46,091 bases of DNA from DASWJQ01 sp036397095. GTDB lineage: Bacteria > Chloroflexota > Anaerolineae > Anaerolineales > E44-bin32. Location of the stretch: the NCBI GenBank assembly GCA_036397095.1, contig DASWJQ010000033.1:1-46091 (forward strand). The letters run 5' to 3'. Both the position numbers and the translations under genes were made by a program. Positions 7,950 through 15,074 of the stretch are shown in pieces. A model generated the notes under the pieces. It was given only the letters and a program-made list of their open reading frames with translations. It was not told the DNA's origin and did no database searches. Position 1 is the first letter of the stretch, and each line of letters begins with the position of its first letter.

Positions 7950-8215
7950 TCGGTCTCGCGGTACCACCCTTGTTGACCCAGCACCTGCGCGCCGAGCCCA
8001 CTCACGATCGACAGCGAGTCTGTGAACCCGCGATCGACTCCCCTATGCTAACGGTGGGGCTCCGGCCCGAACTACTGGCCCCGGTCCGCCCATGGCGGTC
8101 GGGGCGTTCCCCCGGGCGGCTCAGAAGGGAACTTCGGCGGGCTTCGGTCGAGCCGGGGTCTCAGTCACGCCCCTGCCTCCCTGACGACATCCGCCCGCGT
8201 ACTTTCCTTCGTCTT
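7918..8215 (-). promoter_or_regulatory. T-box riboswitch leader, Phe-specific (specifier UUC)
   Basis: The minus-strand leader of pheST carries AGGGTGGTACCGCGA (7956-7970), the T-box sequence that pairs with the uncharged tRNA acceptor end. Stem I begins GACGAAGGAAAGTACG near 8215: GAAGG pairs with CCTTC, and the internal loop has AAGTA on one side and GAAGTTC on the other, which puts the specifier codon TTC (Phe) at 8129-8131. The leader ends in a terminator next to the antiterminator side. Uncharged tRNA-Phe would favour read-through into pheS. Specifier placement is my own folding by eye. Confidence 0.88.
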
Positions 8216-8240
8216 CGCCAACAAGATGCAATTGCCAACC

Positions 8241-8268
8241 ATTATGCATGGCGGCCTGGCTTTGTCAA
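8241..8268 (-). promoter_or_regulatory. SigA-type promoter for the pheST T-box transcript
   Basis: On the minus strand TTGACA (8263-8268) is followed after 16 nt by CATAAT (8241-8246). Transcription would begin near 8234, about 20 nt before the T-box stem I. The -35 box overlaps the stop codon of the EamA gene. Confidence 0.8.
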
Positions 8269-9179
8269 CCGGCCTGCTCCGGCTCAACCCGAGGTTCGAG
8301 TTCAGCAACCCTGGGCTTGCGATTGACAAGGGCCATGCCCAACACAACAGCGACGGCTCCGACGGCCAGGCGCCAGTCAAGCTGCTCGCTCAAGAACACG
8401 ACCCCGAGGCCAACGCCAACGACGGGGAACATGTAGGTAACCATGGTCGTTCGTGTCGGCCCGACCCGGTGCAGCAGGATGAAGTAGAGCAGATAGGCCA
8501 AACACGATCCCAGCAGGCCCAACCAGGCGATGGCCAGCCACGTAATCGGCAGCGACGGAACCAGATTCCCTGCCTCCCGCGGAAAAGCGATGGCCCAAAC
8601 CAGGGCGTCGGCTGCCAACATGGGGACGAAGCTTTGGATGAAGGAGTCGACTTGACGCATGGTACGCCGGGCGAAAACGGCCGCACAGGCATAAGACAGA
8701 GCCGCCACTAACACAGCCAACTGCCCGAGCAGCCCGCCGCTCTGACCGGAAAGCAGATCGCGGCTCATGAGCACAAGCACCCCAATGAAACCGAGCGACA
8801 GACCGATCACCCGTTGCGAGGTCATCCGGTCATCCGCCAGCGCAAAATGGGCGATCACCAACGTGAACAACGGTACGGTGCTGTTGAGCACCGAGGCCAC
8901 CGCCGAGTCGACCGTTTGCTCCCCCCAGGTGATGAGCACAAAAGGTAGGGCGGTATTGATCAGGCCAAGGAAGATCAGATTCCGGTAGTCACGAAGCTGC
9001 CGAGGCCAGGGGGGACGCCGGAATAGAATGACCAGCAGCATCCCGGCCACGCCAAACAGCAGCCTCCAGCCGACAACCGCAAACGGCCCGAGTTCGGCCA
9101 CCGCAATCTTGATCCACATGAAGGACGAGCCCCAAAGCAGGCCCAGCCCCAGGAACAATCCCCACTCGAAACCGGTCAC
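8265..9179 (-). CDS. EamA/DMT-superfamily transporter
   Basis: 304 residues with ten hydrophobic segments, arranged as two EamA repeats (~8-140 and ~150-285). The first helix motif LLWGSSFMWIKIAV and the segment ending VASVLNSTVPLFTLVIAHFAL are typical, with the matching second-half segment TTMVTYMFPVVGVGLGVVFL. GTG at 9179 has GGAGAGGGAGAAG just upstream. The family exports metabolites or amino acids across the inner membrane; the substrate cannot be predicted. It is transcribed alone. Its last codons hold the -35 box of the pheST promoter, so the two transcripts are tightly packed. Confidence 0.88.
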   Translation of the reverse strand: MTGFEWGLFLGLGLLWGSSFMWIKIAVAELGPFAVVGWRLLFGVAGMLLVILFRRPPWPRQLRDYRNLIFLGLINTALPFVLITWGEQTVDSAVASVLNSTVPLFTLVIAHFALADDRMTSQRVIGLSLGFIGVLVLMSRDLLSGQSGGLLGQLAVLVAALSYACAAVFARRTMRQVDSFIQSFVPMLAADALVWAIAFPREAGNLVPSLPITWLAIAWLGLLGSCLAYLLYFILLHRVGPTRTTMVTYMFPVVGVGLGVVFLSEQLDWRLAVGAVAVVLGMALVNRKPRVAELEPRVEPEQAG

Positions 9180-9344
9180 CTTCTCCCTCTCCTACTTGGT
9201 CCAACCTGCCCGTGGCGGGCGTCGTGCTGCTACCCAATGTGTTTAACCCAATTGCCTGGTCTGTGTGAAATCGGTTCTTCCCTCGGCCCGCAGGAGAAAC
9301 CGTCGCCGCATCAGACCGATCGTACCGAATCCGAGACGCGTGAG

Positions 9345-10075
9345 TCACCGACCATACGGGAGGTCGCCGGCGCGACCAAGGTACTCGAGCACTGCTTGGC
9401 GTCCCGCTTCCAGGATGGGCGGCCCATAGGCAGGCAGGAGCAGTTCAAAATCCAATTCACCCAGCCGGGCGATCAACTCTTCGGCCAGTGTGGGATCCCA
9501 AGTCACTACGGCCGACGGTGCGCGCAAGCGGCCGGTGTTGTTGCCGAGAGCATCACCACACAGCATGGCGTTGTCCACAGGATGCAAGAAGCCGATCTGC
9601 CCCGGGGAGTGGCCCGGCAGGTGGATGACCGACATGCCTTCGGCCGACTGGCCGGCTTCCAGGTCGCGGGCCACTGGCAGCCGCCAGTCAGCATTGCCCA
9701 GGAAATGGCGACCAATCGCATAGGTCAGGTGCCTGCCCGGAAGCTGACGGTATTGGACATGCCCGGTCACAAACGGCAGGTCCTGGCGGTAACACGAGAT
9801 GGCCGGGTTCCAAACAGAACGCAGCGCCTGCAGGCCTCCTGCATGGTCCGGATGGGCCTGGGTGACCAGGATCGATCGGAGGCCGGCACCGCCGGTGGCG
9901 CGGGCGACGGCCGCCACGACCTGGTCCGCCGCGCCCGGTGGACCACTGTTGACCAGCGCATAGGCGCCGTCATCGGCCGCACCAGATACATGGCGACGGG
10001 AACGCTGAATGGTCCAACCCGCCAGATGATTTCAAGGCGTTGGATGTGCTCGGAGACTGGTTCAAAATCGGCCAC
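9345..10075 (-). pseudogene. Metallo-beta-lactamase-fold hydrolase, frameshifted and missing metal ligands
   Basis: The N-terminal part (GTG at 10075, VADFEPVSEHIQRLEII to YLVR) and the rest (from ADDGAYALVNSG) lie in different frames; restoring one G near 9976-9979 joins them into a ~243-residue MBL protein. The zinc site is also changed: the HxHxDH motif reads TQAHPDHAGG (first His is Gln), the GHS box is intact (LPGHSPGQIGF), the bridging Asp is present (MLCGDAL), but the last His box reads PAYGPP where PGHGPP is expected. It may be a dying gene, or a non-hydrolytic MBL relative with a sequencing or assembly frameshift. It starts 3 nt after the HAD gene in a four-gene run. Confidence 0.7.
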
Positions 10076-10078
10076 TGC

Positions 10079-10828
10079 TTAGCCGGCCTCGGAGTCGATA
10101 CGCTCCAGCAGGTCGGGCACCTGGCGTAGATCGATGGCGACGGCCTCGGGGGAAATACGACCCATCGCCGCCTGATTGTCCGCACGGTCCTGTGCGCTGC
10201 GCAGCCAAATCTGATGCATGCCGGCCGACTGGGCGCCTAGGATATCTGCATCCAGGGTGTCGCCGACCATGACGAGTGTCTCAGGCGGAAGCGCCCACTG
10301 TCCGATCAGTTGGTTGAAAATCTCGGGCGCAGGCTTGCGCACACCGACCCTGGCGGAGACCAGGACCGGGTCGAACGCATGGGCGCCATCGATCTTGGCC
10401 ACCAAGCGCTGCACGTTGGCTTCGTCGCTGGCGTTGCTGATGATACCCATGCGCCAGCCCCTGGCCTTGACCCAATTCAACACCTCAGCCATACCCGCGA
10501 CCGGCCGCCAGTGGGCCTCGCTCAAGGCAAACAAGACCTCGAGACCGCGCGTCACGACCTCGGGATCCGCCGTTTGGTGGCCAAACTGGGCAAGTACCTC
10601 TTCCAGGACATCCCGCACGGGCCGCTCAATGTGGTCGTCGAGGCGGTCCTCTTGCGCTTGTTCGATGCGTTGGCGCAGGGTTTCGGAGAAGGACTCAAAC
10701 GGTAGCTGCAGACCGGCGTCCGTCAGATACTGGTGCAGATCGCGCCGGCTGCGGGAAAACAGATCCGGCCAGTCCCCCTCGAAATGCAGCAGGGTCTCAC
10801 CCAGATCGAATGCAACGCCATTGATCAT
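10079..10828 (-). CDS. HAD-superfamily hydrolase
   Basis: 249 residues of Rossmann-like HAD fold with a helical cap (~15-100). Motif I is FDLGETLL: the nucleophile Asp is present, but the second Asp of DxDGT is Gly, which is unusual for a classic phosphatase. Motif II is IISNAS, motif III the Lys of VGVRKPAPEIF, motif IV VGDTLDADILGA. This layout is shared with haloacid-dehalogenase-like and some phosphatase members; the substrate is unknown. It lies 8 nt after the D-2-hydroxyacid dehydrogenase and 3 nt before the MBL gene, so it is transcribed with them. Confidence 0.85.
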   Translation of the reverse strand: MINGVAFDLGETLLHFEGDWPDLFSRSRRDLHQYLTDAGLQLPFESFSETLRQRIEQAQEDRLDDHIERPVRDVLEEVLAQFGHQTADPEVVTRGLEVLFALSEAHWRPVAGMAEVLNWVKARGWRMGIISNASDEANVQRLVAKIDGAHAFDPVLVSARVGVRKPAPEIFNQLIGQWALPPETLVMVGDTLDADILGAQSAGMHQIWLRSAQDRADNQAAMGRISPEAVAIDLRQVPDLLERIDSEAG

Positions 10829-10836
10829 GCGGGGAT

Positions 10837-11862
10837 TTAGTAGCCGCGGTCAGGATCGTACAGGTTGAGCAACGGCTGGTCGGCCAGGTAGCGGCGCAAA
10901 TTGGTGGCGAACATATCGGCCGCCTTTTCATAATAGCGTGGCGAAGCGCCGGCCACGTGCGGCGACAGGATTACGTTGGGCATCTCCCACAACGGGCTGC
11001 TGTCTGGCAGCGGTTCCACCGGGTAGACATCCAGCGCCGCGCCCGCCAGCCGTGCACTTTGCAGGGCTTCGATCATGGCGCCGTGGTCTACCACGCCGCC
11101 GCGGGAAATATCGATCACGAAAGCGCCCTCCTTCAACTCCTTGAACACCTTGGCGCCGATCATGCCGCGTGTCTCCGGGGTGAGCGGCACGGTCACCACC
11201 AGGAAGTCGCACAGGCCCGACATCGAGGCGACCGCTTCCGGCGGGTAGATTCGGTTGACCAACTCCGCCGTCGGGTCGCCCTGCCCTTCTTCGGCGTAGC
11301 GCTCCTGATCCAGTTGCATCAAGTCACGCTTTACCGCCAATACTTCAGCACCGAAGGCACGGCACAGCCGAGCAACCTCGCGGCCGATACTGCCATAGCC
11401 AACGATCCCAACCGTGCTATCGCGCAACTCCACGGGCACGTACTTCTCGAAGCGATTGTCCGTCCACTGGTGCGCCGCCTGGTCTTCCAGCACTGGCAAC
11501 AGTTGGTGCCCGAGGCTCAGGATGGCCATCAAGGCGAACTCGGCCATCTGGGTAACGGCCGCGCCGCTGAGCGTGGTAATGCGGACCCCCTCGCTGCGCA
11601 GCAATGGATGGTCGGCCACATGATCCAGACCTGCGAAATGGAACTGGACCCAGCGCAGTTCCGGGACCTGATCGGGCTCGGGCAGGGCCCGGGCCGCATA
11701 CAGAATCTCGGTATCTTGCAGCAGGTCCTTTGGCAGATCTTCGGTCGCTCGGGCTTGTACTTGGTGGATATGCAAGCGGGGTGAAACTGACTTGAGGCGT
11801 TCGACGAGCGGTCCTGGAAATGGAACGGTGATCAGGACTTCGATGTCGGCCTCAGCCATCAT
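10837..11862 (-). CDS. D-2-hydroxyacid dehydrogenase (NAD-dependent)
   Basis: 341 residues from the ATG at 11862; this gives the ATGA overlap with the methyltransferase stop. An ATG at 11871 is an alternative. The NAD-binding domain (~115-310) has VGIVGYGSIGREVARL (GxGxxG), then VIDISRGGVVDHGAMIEAL with the catalytic Arg, LDVYPVEPLP, and PNVILSPHVAGAS with the catalytic His. These enzymes reduce 2-keto acids to D-2-hydroxy acids or the reverse; members include glyoxylate/hydroxypyruvate reductases. An insertion of ~30 residues after AVKRDLMQL lies in the cofactor domain. The substrate cannot be told. Confidence 0.9.
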   Translation of the reverse strand: MMAEADIEVLITVPFPGPLVERLKSVSPRLHIHQVQARATEDLPKDLLQDTEILYAARALPEPDQVPELRWVQFHFAGLDHVADHPLLRSEGVRITTLSGAAVTQMAEFALMAILSLGHQLLPVLEDQAAHQWTDNRFEKYVPVELRDSTVGIVGYGSIGREVARLCRAFGAEVLAVKRDLMQLDQERYAEEGQGDPTAELVNRIYPPEAVASMSGLCDFLVVTVPLTPETRGMIGAKVFKELKEGAFVIDISRGGVVDHGAMIEALQSARLAGAALDVYPVEPLPDSSPLWEMPNVILSPHVAGASPRYYEKAADMFATNLRRYLADQPLLNLYDPDRGY

Positions 11863-12491
11863 GCCGCCCATTGTACATCAGGGCTTCGGCGCCCTATCAG
11901 CGTGGCGCCGGCCCGGAAGCCGGCCAGGCTGGGGACCGCCCGACGGCTTTCTTCGTAGTCCAGAATCTCGAGCTCGGAGAAAAGTTCGCGGAGCTCGTTC
12001 GGACCAAAGTAGTGGATCGACGACCCCGGGCGCAGGGCAAAGGTCGCCGGTGCGAGGGGGGGCTCGTCGCCGGCCAGACGCGCCTGGTAGCTGGGATCGT
12101 CCCGGGTCAGGACTTCGGCCAACAGCAATCCCCCGGGCACCAGCGCCCGGCTCAACTTCCGGCAAACGGCAACAATCTGTTCCGGCTCGACAAAGTGGAG
12201 CACGGCGGCAGCCACCACCAGTGCATACTGGTTCGGAGCCGGAACCCAATCGGCAATGCTGACTTCCCGAACACGGAAGCCCTCCGCCTTGCCCCGCCGT
12301 CTCAGCTCGGGTAGGGCCACCTCATTGGGATCCACGGCTTCGACATCGAACCCGGCCCGGGCCAGGTAGGCGGCAACTTGACCGCTGCCGGCGCCAACAT
12401 CCAGGGCCCGACCAGGCGGCGCGTGGCCGAGCCATTCGACCACAAAATCCGGCACCTCGAGATCTGGCAGCTCGCGTTTGTCACTAGCCAC
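11859..12491 (-). CDS. Class I SAM-dependent methyltransferase
   Basis: 210 residues from a GTG at 12491. Motif I is RALDVGAGSGQVAAYLARAG, followed by the acidic end of strand 2 (VEAVDPN), and motif post-I to IV with ALVVAAAVLHFVEP. The rest (YFGPNELRELFSELEILDYEE) is like tellurite-resistance/TehB-type and other small-molecule methyltransferases. The substrate is unknown. A TACAAT box ends 6 nt before the GTG, so the message may be leaderless. First gene of a four-gene run: methyltransferase, hydroxyacid dehydrogenase, HAD, MBL. Confidence 0.85.
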   Translation of the reverse strand: MASDKRELPDLEVPDFVVEWLGHAPPGRALDVGAGSGQVAAYLARAGFDVEAVDPNEVALPELRRRGKAEGFRVREVSIADWVPAPNQYALVVAAAVLHFVEPEQIVAVCRKLSRALVPGGLLLAEVLTRDDPSYQARLAGDEPPLAPATFALRPGSSIHYFGPNELRELFSELEILDYEESRRAVPSLAGFRAGATLIGRRSPDVQWAA

Positions 12492-12497
12492 GCGTCG

Positions 12498-12503
12498 ATT
12501 GTA
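12498..12503 (-). promoter_or_regulatory. -10 box (TACAAT) 6 nt before the methyltransferase start
   Basis: On the minus strand TACAAT ends 6 nt before GTG at 12491, so transcription would start at or next to the start codon. No good -35 hexamer is seen. A GGAGGGGG lies inside the promoter region and would not be in the transcript if it starts here. Confidence 0.45.
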
Positions 12504-12558
12504 GCCCCCCTCCGAAGCGATTCGGCGCATTTGGGCCGGGCGACAGCGTAGGGATTCC

Positions 12559-12580
12559 GTAGGGTAAGCATGTGCTTCCC
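12559..12580. repeat. GTAGGG-type hairpin repeat, copy 1
   Basis: GTAGGGTAAGCATGTGCTTCCC: GGG(T)AAGCA pairs with TGCTTCCC. It has the same GTAGGG head as the two hairpins near 27,000. It lies in the divergent space between the methyltransferase and murJ. Confidence 0.5.
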
Positions 12581-12652
12581 GACCAGCGGAGCGGCACGTG
12601 TATATCTATTATTAGGCTCGAAGGGCGAAGTCTCTTCTTCTCCTCCTTACTA

Positions 12653-12681
12653 GAGAGCCGGGGTCGGCGTCCCCGGCTCTC
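12653..12681. other. Strong hairpin upstream of murJ
   Basis: An 11-bp perfect stem, GAGAGCCGGGG and CCCCGGCTCTC, with a 7-nt loop. No U run follows on either strand, so it is not a clear terminator. It lies just before the murJ -10 region. Function unknown. Confidence 0.6.
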
Positions 12682-12719
12682 ACGATTCTCGGACCGAGCG
12701 GCCGGTCGCCGCCGACTGC

Positions 12720-12725
12720 TATAAT
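12720..12725 (+). promoter_or_regulatory. -10 box (TATAAT) 8 nt before murJ start
   Basis: A perfect TATAAT ends 8 nt before the GTG at 12734, so the transcript would begin at or beside the start codon (leaderless). No Shine-Dalgarno sequence lies between. The -35 region is poor. Confidence 0.55.
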
Positions 12726-12733
12726 CGCTGCCC

Positions 12734-14395
12734 GTGGACGGACCATCTTCCCTCGAAGAACGCAATTTGGCGCGTGCCGCCGGCCTGGTGATGGCTGGTT
12801 TCGTCCTGTCCAATGTGACCGGCTTAGCGAAGTGGGTTCTGGTTTCACAGACCTTCGGCACCAGCGCTGAGCTGGACGCCTTCAACGCGGCCAACCGCCT
12901 GCCCGAGATTCTTTTCAACCTGATGGCTGGCGGTGCCTTGGCCTCGGCGTTTGTCCCCACATTCACCGAATTCCTCACCCGCCGCGACCAGCAGGGCGCC
13001 TGGCAGCTAGCATCGGCCATCGCCAACCTTGTCTTTCTTGCGCTATCGCTGGCGGCGGCCGTCGCCTGGTTGGCCGCACCCTGGTTGGTGCCCAACGTGC
13101 TGGCCCCCGGCTTCTCCCCGACCGAAACAATCTTGACGGTTTCGCTGCTGCGCATACTCCTTTTGTCGGCCGTGGTTTTTGGCCTGAGCGGCCTGTTGAT
13201 GGGCATCCTCAACGCTCATCAGCATTTCCTGCTGCCGGCGCTGGCCCCAACCATGCTGTGGCTGGGCTGGATCGTCGGGGTGCTTGGATTTGTGCCGCGC
13301 TGGGGGGTGCATGGGCTGGCGTGGGGCGTGGTCCTTGGCGCCGGACTGCATCTGGGCGTTCAACTGCCGGCGCTGCGCGGCCGGCAGGCGAGCTACCGCC
13401 CGATCTTGGGCCTGCGCGATTCAACTGTACGCCGGGTAGGGGCGCTGATGGCGCCGCGGCTGATCGGGGTAGCCGTGGTGCAGTTGAACTTCCTGGTCAA
13501 CACCATCCTGGCCTCCGGCATGCGGGAGGGCAGCCTGGCGGCCATCGGCTATAGCTTCTTCATCATGATGATGCCACAGGTGGTCATTGCCCAGGCGATC
13601 GCCATTGCCGCGCTGCCCACCTTCTCGGCACAGGCGGCCCGTGGGGCCTTCGGCGATATGCGGGCTTCCCTGGCCGCCACACTGCGGGCGATGGTCTACC
13701 TGTCGCTCCCGGCCAGCCTCGGGCTGATTCTGCTGCGACAGCCGATCGTAACCATGCTGTTCCAGCGCGGCGCGTTTGACCTCGAGTCAACCAATATGGT
13801 TAGTTGGGCGTTGTTGTGGTACGCCACGGGGCTGGTCGGTCATGGACTGGTCGAGATCACCTCGCGCGCCTTCTATGCGCTCAAGGACACCCGTACCCCG
13901 GTGATTTTGGGCAGCCTGGCAATGACCCTCAACGTCGTCTTGAGCCTCGGACTGGCCGACCTGTTCGAAAGCTGGGGCCTGATGCCGCACGGCGCCCTGG
14001 CGCTGGCCAACTCAGCAGCGACCGCGATTGAGGCCGTCGGATTGCTCATCTTGATGCGCCGACGGCTTAGCGGACTGGCGTTCGATCGCATACGCCGCGG
14101 TCTACTCGCGACGGTTGCGGGTTCGGCCAGTATGTCGGCTGCGCTGATGGTTTGGCTGGGCAGCTTTCCAAACGCCTCCGCCTGGATTCTGGGGCTTGGC
14201 GGCGTGCTGCTGGGGGGAGCAATCTACTGGCTGGTAACCCTGGCGCTGGGCGCGCCGGAGGCCAGACAGGTGCCAAGGTTGCTGCGGCGGCAGCCAGTTG
14301 TGGTGGCCGGCTTAGCCGGTCAAGGGCCAGGTGGGGACAATGAGTTGGGAGGTGACCAGCCCCAGGATCATGCCGACAAACGCTTCCAGCGGTGA
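12734..14395 (+). CDS. murJ: Lipid II flippase MurJ
   Basis: 553 residues with about 14 hydrophobic segments. It moves lipid II across the inner membrane for peptidoglycan synthesis. The N-terminal signature is clear: GFVLSNVTGLAKWVLVSQTFGTSAELDAFNAANRLPEILFNLMAGGALASAFVPTF is the MurJ/MviN start, with Arg of ANRLPE and the GGALASAF segment. Further on, the segment with SRAFYALKDTRTPVILGS is the expected motif near helix 11. The GTG start at 12734 fits the alignment of the first helix. The last ~28 codons run into the convergent DUF212 gene (84-nt antisense overlap) and end in a hydrophilic, unconserved tail (GPGGDNELGGDQPQDHADK). Confidence 0.95.
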   Translation: MDGPSSLEERNLARAAGLVMAGFVLSNVTGLAKWVLVSQTFGTSAELDAFNAANRLPEILFNLMAGGALASAFVPTFTEFLTRRDQQGAWQLASAIANLVFLALSLAAAVAWLAAPWLVPNVLAPGFSPTETILTVSLLRILLLSAVVFGLSGLLMGILNAHQHFLLPALAPTMLWLGWIVGVLGFVPRWGVHGLAWGVVLGAGLHLGVQLPALRGRQASYRPILGLRDSTVRRVGALMAPRLIGVAVVQLNFLVNTILASGMREGSLAAIGYSFFIMMMPQVVIAQAIAIAALPTFSAQAARGAFGDMRASLAATLRAMVYLSLPASLGLILLRQPIVTMLFQRGAFDLESTNMVSWALLWYATGLVGHGLVEITSRAFYALKDTRTPVILGSLAMTLNVVLSLGLADLFESWGLMPHGALALANSAATAIEAVGLLILMRRRLSGLAFDRIRRGLLATVAGSASMSAALMVWLGSFPNASAWILGLGGVLLGGAIYWLVTLALGAPEARQVPRLLRRQPVVVAGLAGQGPGGDNELGGDQPQDHADKRFQR

Positions 14396-14773
14396 GTGAC
14401 CGAGCACTTCACGCAGCCGTTCCTGGCTCAATTGGTGACCCTCGAGCAGGTCGCGCAGGATGGCATTGATAATCTCTGCGTGAAGGCCGGCCTGGCGCCG
14501 GATGCCGGTTGCGTCGTAGATCACAATCATTGCCACCACGATCCCCAAGGCAAACTCCGGCGAGTCAAACCCAAGACTGAGACCAAGCCCGTGCGCGCCC
14601 GCCGTGACCAGGGCTGAGTGGGACGACGGCATGCCGCCGGCTCGCAACAGCAGGGACCAATCCCAGCGACGCGTCACCATGTAGTCAATCGGCAGTTTGA
14701 GCACCTGTGCCAGAGCCCAGGCGCCCAACGCCGCGACCAACACCGGATTGGCGAGCGCGGCTTGCAGAGCCAC
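14312..14773 (-). CDS. DUF212 / divergent PAP2 family membrane protein (YuiD-like)
   Basis: 153 residues with 4 hydrophobic helices. Conserved signs: RAGGMPSSHSALVTAGAHGLG, IVIYDATGIRRQAGLHAEIIN, and LREVLGHSPLEAFVGMILG. These match the family annotated as acid phosphatase/vanadium-dependent haloperoxidase-related, with SxH and R/H residues like PAP2 lipid phosphatases. The role is unproven; a lipid phosphate substrate is plausible. Its GTG start abuts the xseB stop (TGA then GTG), so it is co-transcribed with xseA-xseB. Its 3' end overlaps murJ on the other strand. Confidence 0.85.
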   Translation of the reverse strand: MALQAALANPVLVAALGAWALAQVLKLPIDYMVTRRWDWSLLLRAGGMPSSHSALVTAGAHGLGLSLGFDSPEFALGIVVAMIVIYDATGIRRQAGLHAEIINAILRDLLEGHQLSQERLREVLGHSPLEAFVGMILGLVTSQLIVPTWPLTG

Positions 14774-15037
14774 TCAGGCCCCTTCCTCGAATGGCATCTC
14801 GGCGTAGTCACCGTCGCCGGTCGGGGTCAGCTGGTTGAGCTTCAACTCCGCCTGCTCGAGTAATTCGCTGCAGCGTCGCGCCAGCCCTTGGCCACGCGCG
14901 AACCGTTCGAGCGACTGCTCCAGCGTCAAGTCGCCTGATTCGAGGGCCTCGACGATCTGTTCCAATTCATCGAACGCTTGCTCGTAAGCGAGTTCTTCTA
15001 CGGGTTTGGGTTTGGGCTTGGGTTTCGCCTTGGCCAT
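14774..15037 (-). CDS. xseB: Exodeoxyribonuclease VII small subunit
   Basis: 87 residues, the usual size. After a Lys/Pro-rich start (KAKPKPKPKP) comes the conserved helical core, YEQAFDELEQIVEALESGDLTLEQSLERFARGQ, then LARRCSELLEQAELKLNQL. Several small subunits wrap the large subunit to form the nuclease that degrades single-stranded DNA. GAGGAG lies ~6 nt before the ATG. It follows xseA by 37 nt. Confidence 0.95.
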   Translation of the reverse strand: MAKAKPKPKPKPVEELAYEQAFDELEQIVEALESGDLTLEQSLERFARGQGLARRCSELLEQAELKLNQLTPTGDGDYAEMPFEEGA

Positions 15038-15074
15038 AAACGCTCCTCAGAGCGACATCATACACGAGGCCCGG

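Noticed and set aside
7885..8001. Upstream start codons for pheS inside the T-box
   Set aside because: They would make the terminator and T-box coding; the ATG at 7884 has a good Shine-Dalgarno sequence.
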